Assembly (NCBI RefSeq): GCF_027105055.1
Contig: NZ_CP114264.1
Location: 434,001-498,000 of the forward strand
Reading direction: 5' to 3'
DNA from: Acinetobacter sp. TR3
Lineage (GTDB): Bacteria > Pseudomonadota > Gammaproteobacteria > Pseudomonadales > Moraxellaceae
Length of the DNA: 64,000 bases
In this document: positions 39,147-49,022 of the stretch, one piece after another
Layout of the letters: every line of letters starts with the position of its first letter
Position numbering within the stretch: position 1 is the first letter of the stretch
The notes under the pieces: model-generated
Told to the model about the DNA's origin: nothing
Databases searched by the model: none
Seen by the model: only the letters and a program-made list of their open reading frames with translations
Translations under genes and position numbers: made by a program

Positions 39147-40186
39147 GGCTTTGTTGCACAAAGGTTTGAAAGACAATGCTACCGTAATTGAGCTAAATTC
39201 AAGTCACAACTTGGGTATGTGGTCGACCAAATACTGTGAATTTATTCAAAACTGCTACACGTGCATAAATCTCATTCACCTGACTAGGAAAACTCCTTGC
39301 TGTTAATTTATCACCTAATAATTTGATGCAATGCATTTTGGTTTCCACTAAACTTCGATGATGATAACCAGACCATTTTTTCCAAAGTGACCTACCTAGC
39401 CGTTTGACTGTTTTTAATAATTCATTCCTCTCTCTAAATATCTCAATTTCTTATCTTTCCAAAGCTTTACATTCTTCCTAGGTGGAATGACTGCATGTGC
39501 ATCTCAATCTAAAATGACTTGTCGGCAGTGCTTTGTGTCATAAGCACCATCTGTATCGACTGAATCAATTCGTTCATCCAATGGAATTTGATCAAGCAAA
39601 TCACCAAGCACCTGTGAATCACTCACATTGTTTGTTGTGAGCTGAAATGCTCGTATTTGAAGGGTGTTAGCATCTATACTAATATGAAATTTGCGCCATT
39701 GGCGACGATATTCAGGCTGATGTTTCTTACGCTTCCATTCGCCTTCACCTAAAAATTTTAACCCTGTAGAGTCGACGAGTAGGTGCAATCCATCACGACT
39801 TTTCTGATAGCCTATCGCAATATCAATATGCTTTTGTCGTCTACAGAGGGGGGAGTAATCTGGTGCTGTCCAATTCAAACCACAGCGTTTAATCAGGCTT
39901 TGAGCAAAGCCTGGGACCATGCGTAAAGAAAGACGGAATAGAGATTTGATCATTAAACAGCATTGAATCGCTGTATCGGAATAAGTTTGATTTCGTCCGT
40001 ATTTGCCTTGTGGCTGTGCATACCATTGGTCTTGGAATCAAACCAGATTGAAATATTTCCTCGCTTGATTAAAGCTTGGTTATACGAAGACCAATTGGTT
40101 GTACGGTAGATTTTAGGTGCAGACTTCTTCATCTGGAAATTATATTGCTGAAGAAGCCTTCAAGAATAGCTTTGTGCAATAAAGCC
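39147..40186 (-). mobile_element. IS5-family (IS903 group, IS17-like) insertion sequence, inactive
   Basis: 1040 bases bounded by inverted repeats: GGCTTTGTTGCACAAAG on the left and, reversed, GGCTTTATTGCACAAAG on the right (one mismatch). The GGCTTTGTTGCA ends and length agree with IS903-group elements of Acinetobacter such as IS17. The flanking nine bases (TCGTACATA left, ATTCGGTTG right) do not match, so no target duplication is left. The transposase is disabled in at least three places. Confidence 0.85.
39199..40132 (-). pseudogene. IS5-family transposase, disrupted
   Basis: The intact form would start MKKSAPKIYRTTNWSSYNQA (ATG at 40132) and run to a stop at 39199. Here a one-base deletion near 40040 throws the frame after IWFDSKT; an in-frame stop TGA replaces an Arg codon after CRQVILD (39501-39503); and a second frameshift occurs near 39420. 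The middle 149 codons (39504-39953) are still readable and hold the DDE-type segments LLVDSTGLKFLGEGEW and DSVDTDGAYDTKH. No functional transposase can be made from this copy. Confidence 0.85.
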
Positions 40187-40358
40187 ATTCGGTTGTTAAC
40201 AAATAAAGCTTTGTGTGGATAACTTGGTACATATCAACAATCAATAAACAAGTTCACTAAATCTGCTACAATTGTGCCAATTTCGAATTCTCACTTTTCA
40301 GTTATGGTACATATCGAGTCATGTGTACGTAACTGTGTACATATTGAAGATTTTTCTC

Positions 40359-41951
40359 ATGAGTTTTAAAGACGAATTAGCGGCACAAGTTGCCCAACGA
40401 CGTACCTTTGCGATCATTTCCCACCCGGATGCGGGTAAAACCACGATGACCGAAAAGCTTCTGTTATGGGGCAAAGCTATTCAGGTTGCTGGGATGGTTA
40501 AAAGTCGTAAGTCGGATCGTGCTGCGACATCTGACTGGATGGAAATGGAAAAAGAGCGTGGAATTTCGATTACCACTTCTGTCATGCAATTCCCTTTTAA
40601 AAGTCACACTATCAACTTACTTGATACACCTGGGCACGAAGACTTTTCTGAAGATACTTATCGTACTTTGACTGCTGTTGACTCTGCATTAATGGTGATT
40701 GATGGAGCAAAAGGTGTTGAGGAACGAACCATTAAATTGATGGAAGTGTGTCGTATGCGTGACACACCGATCATTTCCTTCGTCAACAAGATGGACCGTG
40801 AAATTCGCGAGCCTCTAGAATTGCTTGACGAAATTGAAAACGTTTTGAATATTCGCTGTGTCCCAATTACATGGCCTCTAGGTATGGGGCGTGACTTTGC
40901 AGGGGTTTATAACCTACTTGAAAACAAGTTATATGTTTATAAAGCAGGTTTTGGCTCGACGATTACTGACATTGAGGTGCGTGATGGTTATGATCATGCT
41001 GATATTCGTGAAAAAGTGGGTGAATTAGCTTGGGCTTCTTTTGAAGAATCACTTGAGTTAGTTCAAATGGCCAATGAACCACTTGATCGTGAATTATTTT
41101 TACAAGGTAAACAAACGCCAGTACTTTTTGGTACGGCCTTAGGAAACTTTGCAGTAGATCATGTGCTTGATGCATTTATCAATTGGGCGCCAGAACCAAA
41201 AGCACACCCAACACAAGAACGTACAGTAGATGCCAATGAAGAGGGTTTCACTGGTTTTGTTTTTAAAATTCAAGCCAATATGGATCCGAAACATCGTGAC
41301 CGTATTGCCTTTATGCGTATTTGCTCAGGTAAATATGAAAAAGGCTTAAAAATGAATCATGTGCGTATCGGTAAAGATGTACGTATTAGCGATGCATTAA
41401 CCTTCCTTGCGGGTGAACGTGAACATTTGGAAGAAGCTTGGCCTGGAGACATTATCGGTTTGCATAACCATGGTACGATTCAGATCGGCGATACATTTAC
41501 CAGTGGTGAAAAATTACATTTCACAGGTATCCCACACTTTGCACCTGAAATGTTCCGCCGAGTTCGTTTACGTGATCCGCTCAAATCTAAGCAATTGCAA
41601 AAAGGTTTGAAAGAGTTATCTGAAGAAGGTGCAACACAGGTATTTATGCCTCAAATTAGTAATGATTTGATTGTCGGTGCAGTCGGTGTGTTACAGTTTG
41701 ATGTGGTCGCTTATCGTTTGAAAGAAGAATATAAAGTTGACTGTATTTATGAGCCTGTCAGTGTGCATACGGTACGTTGGGTACATTGTGATGATGAAAA
41801 AATTCTCAATGAGTTCAAGAAAAAAGCGCATGATCAGTTATCGGTAGATGGCGGCGGTCATCTGACTTATCTTGCACCAAGCCGTGTAAACTTGCAGTTA
41901 ATGCAAGAACGCTGGCCAGACATTCAGTTCCGTAACACACGAGAACACTAG
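40359..41951 (+). CDS. prfC: Peptide chain release factor 3
   Basis: 530 residues. A translational GTPase that removes RF1/RF2 after termination. G1 is [10 protein letters not shown], switch II is [13 protein letters not shown]4 is FVNKMD; domain II and the RF3-specific C-terminus ([30 protein letters not shown]) are present. The frame is open from 40272, but the ATG at 40359 starts the universal [20 protein letters not shown]. It lies after the dead IS element; the IS end is 170 bases upstream of the start, so the promoter must lie in that gap. Confidence 0.96.
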   Translation: MSFKDELAAQVAQRRTFAIISHPDAGKTTMTEKLLLWGKAIQVAGMVKSRKSDRAATSDWMEMEKERGISITTSVMQFPFKSHTINLLDTPGHEDFSEDTYRTLTAVDSALMVIDGAKGVEERTIKLMEVCRMRDTPIISFVNKMDREIREPLELLDEIENVLNIRCVPITWPLGMGRDFAGVYNLLENKLYVYKAGFGSTITDIEVRDGYDHADIREKVGELAWASFEESLELVQMANEPLDRELFLQGKQTPVLFGTALGNFAVDHVLDAFINWAPEPKAHPTQERTVDANEEGFTGFVFKIQANMDPKHRDRIAFMRICSGKYEKGLKMNHVRIGKDVRISDALTFLAGEREHLEEAWPGDIIGLHNHGTIQIGDTFTSGEKLHFTGIPHFAPEMFRRVRLRDPLKSKQLQKGLKELSEEGATQVFMPQISNDLIVGAVGVLQFDVVAYRLKEEYKVDCIYEPVSVHTVRWVHCDDEKILNEFKKKAHDQLSVDGGGHLTYLAPSRVNLQLMQERWPDIQFRNTREH

Positions 41952-42098
41952 AATCTCCCTTGCGGAGCTTTAACGCTCCTCACCCATCTTTATAAAAGAG
42001 GGACTTTTTCATGAGTTCTATAACTATTTAGATTCGTGATGCTCCTCCCTTTTATAAAGGGTGAGCTGCGGTTGTAGCAGCGTAAGGGAGGGATTAAA
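41952..42098. repeat. Long palindromic intergenic repeat (paired REP-like units)
   Basis: Two inverted copies of one unit. The left half starts AATCTCCCTT and ends in TTTATAAAAGAGGGA; the right half, reversed, starts AATCCCTCCCTT and includes CTCACCCTTTATAAAAGGGA. The whole forms an approximately 147-base imperfect palindrome immediately after prfC, reaching to within 20 bases of the next gene. Confidence 0.75.
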
Positions 42099-42113
42099 AT
42101 AAAGGATGATGAG

Positions 42114-42941
42114 ATGAATACTTTAAAACCACTTTTTGCTGTCAGTATAATGATTGGAATGATGGCTTTAACGGCATGCGATCATCCTAAAAACAATGAG
42201 ACTGATACAGCTCAAAACAAAAATCAAGTATCAACTCATACTGAAAAAGCCGAAGTCCTGCCATACCTCAATATGCAAGAAGCCAAAGCCGATTATGCCT
42301 TACCGTTCTGTGAAAAGAAGAACTGTATTGATGTTGATATTCAAACTATCAAAACCCAAGATGCGTGGCTTAACACATGGATTGCAAAAAATCAGGCCAA
42401 TGTGATTCAACAACAAATTGAGCAAAACAAGAATTTAACCTTACAGCAAGCCGTGAATGCTTATGTGAAAAAGTCAGATGAATGGCAAGATAAATATTCT
42501 AAAAATAAAGCGTATGAGCTGCGCTTAACGACACGTATTGCTTCACAGCGTAATCAATATGTGTTGTTGCAAATTGGCGTTGATACACAGCAAGAAGATA
42601 TTGCGGTTAAAGACAGATTTTACTTTTTCGTCGCTGATCGTAAGTTACAGAAAAATCTAACAGTACTCGATGTGATACAGAAAAATCAGCAAAATGAATT
42701 AAATAATATTATTCAAGCACATTATCAACAATGGATTGAAAAACAAAGTACGGAAGTGAAGAAACAAGTTCCTAAAAAACTGTATTGGGGACAGGCAGAT
42801 TGGTTCTTCGATGGAGAAGGAATCGGTTTGCATTATCGTGCCAATGAAATCAGTAAAGATGCACCACAGTTGGATATTTATTTAACCACTGAACAAAGCA
42901 AACAGATGCTACAACCTGAAATTTATCAGCAAATGTTTTAA
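42114..42941 (+). CDS. DUF3298/RsiV-like lipoprotein, copy 1
   Basis: 275 residues. The signal ends in lipobox LTAC (Cys22), followed by a charged spacer. The mature part has two Cys (FCEKKNC), a long Gln/Asn-rich helical region and a C-terminal strand set with WFFDGEGIGLHYRANEI. The layout parallels the next gene, which shows clearer DUF3298/RsiV features, so the two look like diverged tandem duplicates. RsiV-type domains bind lysozyme in Bacillus; here the ligand is unknown. AGGATGATGAG serves as the ribosome site. Confidence 0.7.
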   Translation: MNTLKPLFAVSIMIGMMALTACDHPKNNETDTAQNKNQVSTHTEKAEVLPYLNMQEAKADYALPFCEKKNCIDVDIQTIKTQDAWLNTWIAKNQANVIQQQIEQNKNLTLQQAVNAYVKKSDEWQDKYSKNKAYELRLTTRIASQRNQYVLLQIGVDTQQEDIAVKDRFYFFVADRKLQKNLTVLDVIQKNQQNELNNIIQAHYQQWIEKQSTEVKKQVPKKLYWGQADWFFDGEGIGLHYRANEISKDAPQLDIYLTTEQSKQMLQPEIYQQMF

Positions 42942-43049
42942 TCTACTTGCTTGAGTTTCGTATAGAAATTGCATGCGCTTATAGCGGTTTTGCTTTAATT
43001 TCGATAGCATTTAAAAATCTTGTGTAATAACAATACTGATAGGTTTTAA

Positions 43050-43964
43050 ATGAAAGCATTTTATAAATATAGCATTCTTGCAGGTGCGATTTTACTTGCT
43101 GCCTGCCAGCCGAAATCAGAGCCGAAAGAATCACAGGATAAACCGACAGATCCGCCAGTGGTACAGCAAACTGCTGAGCCAATTCTGCGTGGTGAAACCA
43201 TGAAATTGCAGGTAAATTTACCTGAATGTAAAGGCAATACTTGTCCAGATTTCACAGTTGAACGATTACAAAGTAATTTCCCATTTATTGATCAGTTACT
43301 GGATCAACAGATTCTTAATCAACTGAGTAAAATGCTCGATGTCGTTGATGCTGATACCGCAGCAGCATCCGCACCCAAAACGGCTGAACAAAAAACAGGT
43401 TTAGATACTCAAGCACAAGCCTATGCCAATGCCTTTGTGAAAATCGATGAAGAGTTAAAAGCGCTCAGTAGTAGTCATCAGATCAGTCTGATGATTAAGC
43501 CTAAAATTTTGCAACCGAAAGGCAAGCTGGCAACTGTAGTGTTAAATAGCAGCAGTTATTTGGGTGGAGCGCATGGTTCAACCTCACAACGCTACTATAA
43601 CTTTGATTTAGCGAACCAAAAACAGATTCAATTGCATGATTTATTATTGCCGAAGCAAAAAGCGAATTTAGACAAACTGGCGCATGACGCCTTTAAAGTG
43701 TGGATTGTAGATGCCAAACTTGCCACTGACCCGAAAGAATATGAACAGGCTTGGCCATTCCAAGTCACCGATAATTTCTTATTGGGTGAGCAGGGGTTAA
43801 TTCTACAATATGGCGAATACGAGATTGGTCCTTATGTTGTCGGTTTACCACGTTTAGTTATTCCATTTAGTGAATTGCAGGGTGTTTTAAAACCTGAATA
43901 TTTGCCAAAAATTGATACGCCAGCAGCGTCTACCCCTGCTGCAAGTACGCCAAGTCAAAGTTAA
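43050..43964 (+). CDS. DUF3298/RsiV-like lipoprotein, copy 2
   Basis: 304 residues. Lipobox LAAC (Cys19), a Pro/Glu-rich linker, the motif LPECKGNTCPDF (compare LPFCEKKNCIDV in the upstream gene), an Ala-rich helix and a DUF3298 C-terminal domain with LNSSSYLGGAHGSTSQRYYNFDL and EQGLILQYGEYEIGPYVVG. The phrase GGAHG...YNFDL followed by Y-x-IGPY is the family hallmark. The Ala/Ser/Thr/Pro tail is low complexity. It abuts tatD, sharing one base (TAATG). Confidence 0.8.
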   Translation: MKAFYKYSILAGAILLAACQPKSEPKESQDKPTDPPVVQQTAEPILRGETMKLQVNLPECKGNTCPDFTVERLQSNFPFIDQLLDQQILNQLSKMLDVVDADTAAASAPKTAEQKTGLDTQAQAYANAFVKIDEELKALSSSHQISLMIKPKILQPKGKLATVVLNSSSYLGGAHGSTSQRYYNFDLANQKQIQLHDLLLPKQKANLDKLAHDAFKVWIVDAKLATDPKEYEQAWPFQVTDNFLLGEQGLILQYGEYEIGPYVVGLPRLVIPFSELQGVLKPEYLPKIDTPAASTPAASTPSQS

Positions 43965-44779
43965 TGCAACTGTTCGATACCCATACCCATTTTGATGTTG
44001 CCGATTTTGATATTGATCGGCAACATCTGGCTGAACAAGCAAAACAGGTTGGGGTCGATGCTTTAGTGTTAATCGGTTTTGTTGAATCACGATTCGATGA
44101 ACTGATCCACACCCATCAACAATTACACGCTTGGGACAAGGTGCCGACTTCTTATCTGGCCCCTGGTTTACATCCTTTTTATATCGAACAACACCAAACC
44201 GAACATTTACAGCGGCTTGAGCAAGTCCTACAGCAGCATGATTGTGTCGCTGTAGGTGAAATCGGTTTAGATACTTTTTTAAAACAACATAAACAACCCG
44301 AACTGTTTGCCAAGCAACAGCACTATTTTAGTGAGCAATTGGCATTGGCAACACAATATCAAAAGCCTGTGTTATTGCATATCCGTAAGGCGCATGCAGA
44401 AACCATTGCCATTTTAAAAACACAAAAATTCAAATTGGGTGGCATTGCCCATGCGTTTAGTGGTGGTGTCGAAGAAGCCAAAGCCTTGGTTAAACTGGGC
44501 TTTAAAATTGGGGTGACAGGACAAATCACCAATCCGAACGCTAAAAAACTGCATCAAGTGGTGCAGGCGATTGGCAGTGAAAATTTGGTGATTGAAACCG
44601 ATTGTCCAGATATGACACCGTTGTGTTGCCAAACTTCGAGCGAGCATCGTACCCGTAATACCCCTGTGAATTTACCTTATGTGCTGGAGAGTTTGGCTCA
44701 GTCCCTTAACCAGCCTGAATTACAGCTGGCTGCACAACTTTGGCAAAATTCACTGACTGCGTTGCGACTTAAATTTTAA
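43964..44779 (+). CDS. TatD family metal-dependent hydrolase
   Basis: 271 residues, a TIM-barrel hydrolase with two metal sites: DTHTHFD at the N-terminus, catalytic glutamate in VAVGEIGLD, His in PVLLHIRKAHAE, His in IAHAFSGG and the late Asp in VIETDCPDM. TatD-like enzymes act as 3'-5' exonucleases or DNA/RNA phosphodiesterases. Several paralogues occur per genome, and the local context (after a lipoprotein, before acnA) does not say which one this is. Start codon overlaps the previous stop by one base. Confidence 0.9.
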   Translation: MQLFDTHTHFDVADFDIDRQHLAEQAKQVGVDALVLIGFVESRFDELIHTHQQLHAWDKVPTSYLAPGLHPFYIEQHQTEHLQRLEQVLQQHDCVAVGEIGLDTFLKQHKQPELFAKQQHYFSEQLALATQYQKPVLLHIRKAHAETIAILKTQKFKLGGIAHAFSGGVEEAKALVKLGFKIGVTGQITNPNAKKLHQVVQAIGSENLVIETDCPDMTPLCCQTSSEHRTRNTPVNLPYVLESLAQSLNQPELQLAAQLWQNSLTALRLKF

Positions 44780-44906
44780 GAGAATAAGCAAATAATCTCG
44801 TTAAAAATAAGATAACCAAAAGGGAACACACTCTTTTCTAAACAGGCTTACATTAAAGGAAGAACATCATAATAAATAAACTCGCCAATACTGGGAGGGT
44901 AACCGA

Positions 44907-47663
44907 ATGGCTAGATATAGCAAAATCAATAGTTTTAATGCATTACAGACACTCACCGTTGGTTCGACATCCTACCAAATTTATAGTTTAGCTAGAGCAA
45001 CCGAAACACTTGGCAATATTGATAAATTGCCAAAGTCTTTAAAAGTTTTACTCGAAAATTTACTTCGTTTTGAAGACCAAAAAAGTGTAAAAGTGCAGCA
45101 TATTCAGGCCTTGGTCGATTGGCAGAAAAGCAAAAGTTCTGATCAGGAAATTCAATATCGTCCTGCACGGGTACTGATGCAGGATTTTACGGGTGTTCCT
45201 GCAGTGGTGGATCTAGCGGCGATGCGTGCTGCGATGGCACAGGCAGGTGGTGATCCCAACCTGATTAATCCTTTATCTCCTGTGGATTTGGTGATTGACC
45301 ATTCGGTGATGGTCGATCATTTTGCTGATGAAAATGCGTTTGCCGAGAATGTTGAAATTGAAATGCAACGGAATGGTGAGCGTTATCAATTCCTGCGTTG
45401 GGGACAATCTGCCTTTAATAATTTTAGTGTGGTGCCACCTGGTACAGGGATTTGCCACCAAGTCAATTTAGAATATTTAGCGCAAGCTGTCTGGTTAGGT
45501 GATGATGAAGGTCAGGTGTTTGCCTTTCCAGATACCTTAGTTGGAACAGATTCACATACCACTATGATCAATGGACTAGGGGTTTTAGGCTGGGGTGTGG
45601 GGGGTATTGAAGCCGAAGCAGCAATGCTCGGGCAGCCTGTATCCATGTTGATTCCAGAAGTGATTGGATTCAAACTCACAGGCAAGTTGAATGAAGGTAT
45701 TACTGCGACCGATTTGGTTCTGACCATTACCCAAATGCTGCGTCAAAAAGGCGTGGTGGGTAAATTTGTTGAGTTCTATGGCGATGGTTTGGCTGATTTA
45801 CCTTTGGCAGATCGTGCCACCATTGCCAATATGGCACCTGAATATGGTGCAACCTGTGGTTTCTTCCCGATTGATGACGTGACATTGGGGTATTTAGCCC
45901 TAACTGGTCGTAAACAAGAACGTATCGATTTAGTTGAAGCCTATAGTAAACAACAGGGGCTATGGCGTCATGCAGGCGATGAACCTGTATTTACCGATAC
46001 CTTGAGTCTGGATATGAGTACCGTACAAGCCAGTCTGGCGGGGCCAAAGCGCCCACAAGATCGGGTTTTGTTGGGCGATGTTCCGAAAACGTTTAATGCG
46101 TTGATGGAGCTGAATTTAAAACCAGCCAAAGAAGCCAAAGAACGTTTAGAGAATGAAGGCGGCGGAGGTACGGCTGTTGAAGCCAAGAAAGCGAATTTAG
46201 CGCATGAAGAACCTGCTTGTACCATTGATGGGAAATCGTATCCATTGAAGGATGGTGATGTGGTGATTTCCGCGATTACCTCTTGTACCAATACCTCGAA
46301 TCCAAGTGTCATGCTGGCAGCAGGTTTGCTGGCGAAAAAAGCCATTGAAAAAGGCCTGCAACGTAAACCATGGGTGAAAAGTTCATTGGCGCCGGGTTCT
46401 AAAGTGGTCACTGATTATTTAGCTGCTGCAGGTTTAACGCCGTACTTGGATGAGTTGGGTTATAACTTGGTTGGTTATGGTTGTACCACCTGTATTGGTA
46501 ACTCAGGGCCTTTACCTGAACCGATTGAAGAAGCTATTCAGTGTCATGATCTGAATGTGGCTTCCGTACTTTCAGGCAATCGTAACTTTGAGGGACGTGT
46601 CCATCCATTGGTAAAAACCAACTGGTTGGCGTCTCCACCTTTGGTCGTGGCTTATGGTTTAGCAGGGAATATCAGAACTGATCTAACCACACAACCGATT
46701 GGGCAAGACCAAAATGGACAAGATGTTTATTTGAAAGATATTTGGCCAAGTCAGTTTGAAATTGATCAAGTACTGCAAAAAGTGAATACTGACATGTTCC
46801 ATAAAGAATATGCAGCGGTGTTTGATGGTGATGCAACTTGGCAGGCGATCCAGATTCCACAAAGCCAAACTTATGCGTGGCAGGATAATTCGACTTATAT
46901 TCGACATCCGCCATTTTTTGAGGAAATTAATCAGCCTCCGAAGGCCATTCGCAATATTGAACAGGCACGCATCTTGGCGGTGTTGGGAGACTCAGTCACC
47001 ACCGATCATATCTCTCCAGCAGGGAATATCAAAAAAGATAGCCCAGCAGGACGTTATTTACAGCAGCAGGGGGTTGAGCCGAAAGATTTCAACTCTTATG
47101 GTTCTCGACGTGGTAATCATGAAGTGATGATGCGCGGAACTTTTGCCAATATCCGAATTAAGAATGAAATGCTGGGTGGTGAAGAGGGTGGAAGTACCAT
47201 TTTCATTCCAACAGGTGAAAAGCTGGCGATCTATGATGCATCCATGCTGTACCAGCAACAGAAAACACCGTTGCTGATTATTGCAGGTAAGGAATATGGC
47301 ACAGGTTCTTCACGAGATTGGGCTGCAAAAGGGACTAATCTCTTAGGTGTTAAAGCGGTCATTGCTGAAAGTTTTGAACGGATTCACCGTTCTAATTTGG
47401 TCGGCATGGGCGTATTTCCATTGCAGTTTATAGATGGTCAAACCCGTCAATCCTTGAACCTCACTGGCCATGAAGTACTGTCGATTCATGGCCTATCTGA
47501 TGATATCCAACCACATCAAACGCTAGATATTCAGGTGGTACGAGAAGATGGCAGTCAAGACCAATTCAAAGTGTTATGCCGCATTGATACCTTGAATGAG
47601 GTGGAATACTTTAAAGCAGGCGGTATCTTGCATTATGTATTACGCAATCTGATTGCTGCATAA
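44907..47663 (+). CDS. acnA: Aconitate hydratase A
   Basis: 918 residues, the size of AcnA/IRP-type aconitase. It interconverts citrate and isocitrate in the TCA cycle. The 4Fe-4S cysteines are in [13 protein letters not shown] and [13 protein letters not shown]. The swivel domain follows a linker and has the substrate-binding [12 protein letters not shown] and [37 protein letters not shown]-type sequence ([13 protein letters not shown]) is also intact. AcnA is often stress- and iron-regulated, but no Fur-type site was recognised ahead of it. Confidence 0.96.
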   Translation: [918 protein letters not shown]

Positions 47664-47685
47664 CGAAACACACTCTTAAATCAAA

Positions 47686-47713
47686 GATGAAAGCTGGTCT
47701 TTCATTTTTTTTT
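47686..47713 (+). terminator. Terminator after acnA
   Basis: GATGAAAG and CTTTCATT form a stem around CTGGT, followed by a long T run. Confidence 0.85.
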
Positions 47714-47773
47714 GTTTGAATTTCAAGCATTCAGCGTTAAGGTAGTCAAGCCCGATTAAATTGGATAAAGGCT

Positions 47774-48961
47774 TTGAATCAGTTACCACGCTATGTTTAT
47801 TACCTTTTGGCTGCGCAGGCATTTAACTTAATTGCTGCTGTTCTGTCTGTTACTGTAGCTGCAATTGTGGGATTGAAATTAGCGCCAACACAGGCTTTGG
47901 CTACGGTTCCGTATGGTTTGCAGTTTTTAGCGATGTTACTGACCACCTTTATTTTTTCTTTTCTAATGAAAAAGCTCGGGCGGCATGTGGTATTTCAATT
48001 TGGTTGCGTCTGCCTGTTCTTGGCCGGTGTTCTCGGTTATTTGGCCCTACAGCAGCAACAGTTTTATTTATTATGCCTCAGTCATTTTTCACTGGGTTTA
48101 TTTATCTCAACTGCGAATTTTTATCGCTTTGCTGCTTCTGATCGGCTAGCAACAGATTTAATTCCGAAAGCCACCGCGATGGTCATTTCGGGCGGTGTGA
48201 TTGCAGCAATTATTGCACCCATGTTGGCAATTCAATTTCAGCAGGTAGCAGGTTTACCCGATTTCACTGCGATCTATTTCATCTTTAGTGTCTTGGCTTT
48301 GTTACTATCTCCGACTTTGTATCTATGGAACAAAAAATTTCAACGCCAGCAAAGACAGCAGGTGCTAATTGAACCAACCCAGCGTAGCAAACTGCCAAGT
48401 ACTTTGATTATTGCTGCGGTGATCAGCGGAGCATTTGCCTACTATATTATGAATGTCATGATGATTATGTCCTCCTTGCACCTCAAGGAGCATCACTCAT
48501 TTCATTATGCTTCGATCTCGATTCAGTTACATGTGCTGGCAATGTTTATCCCATCCTTCTTTGTGTCGAAACTGATTCAACGCTGGGGAACGCATACCAC
48601 GATTTATGTTGGTTTTGCTTTGTTGATGTTATCGTCTTTAATTCCAATGTTTGGACAGGTCGGCATCTATATTAATGCTGCCTTGATCGTGTTGGGCGTG
48701 GGCTGGAATTTTGCTTATTCAGGTGCATCAACCTTGTTAGCAGGTCTTAACGAGCAGCAAAAACATCGTGTCCAAGGCATCAATGAAACAGGAATTGCTT
48801 TGTTTGCGACCTTAGGGGCATTTTTACCTGCACCGATTTTGAGTAGTCTCGGATGGATCAATGCAAACCTGTTGGCTCTATGCATGAGTCTGATCGTTTT
48901 TATCTTGTTGGTGATTTTAATTCGCCGAGATCAACCTTCAAGTAAAGTTTCAGCGGGTTAA
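47774..48961 (+). CDS. Major facilitator superfamily transporter
   Basis: 395 residues with about 12 hydrophobic helices. Loop 2-3 carries MKKLGRHVVFQFG, a weak form of the MFS A motif, and the middle loop is basic (KKFQRQQRQQ). No feature reveals the substrate. The start is uncertain: TTG at 47774 has AAAGG only three bases before it; the next hydrophobic segment begins 8 residues in, so a later start would cut TM1. It may be cotranscribed with tcdA, which begins 61 bases downstream. Confidence 0.8.
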   Translation: MNQLPRYVYYLLAAQAFNLIAAVLSVTVAAIVGLKLAPTQALATVPYGLQFLAMLLTTFIFSFLMKKLGRHVVFQFGCVCLFLAGVLGYLALQQQQFYLLCLSHFSLGLFISTANFYRFAASDRLATDLIPKATAMVISGGVIAAIIAPMLAIQFQQVAGLPDFTAIYFIFSVLALLLSPTLYLWNKKFQRQQRQQVLIEPTQRSKLPSTLIIAAVISGAFAYYIMNVMMIMSSLHLKEHHSFHYASISIQLHVLAMFIPSFFVSKLIQRWGTHTTIYVGFALLMLSSLIPMFGQVGIYINAALIVLGVGWNFAYSGASTLLAGLNEQQKHRVQGINETGIALFATLGAFLPAPILSSLGWINANLLALCMSLIVFILLVILIRRDQPSSKVSAG

Positions 48962-49022
48962 CCTAAAACCAGTTAAACACGGTAAAATAGTGCTTTGATT
49001 TAAAAGATAGACCACGACTGTG

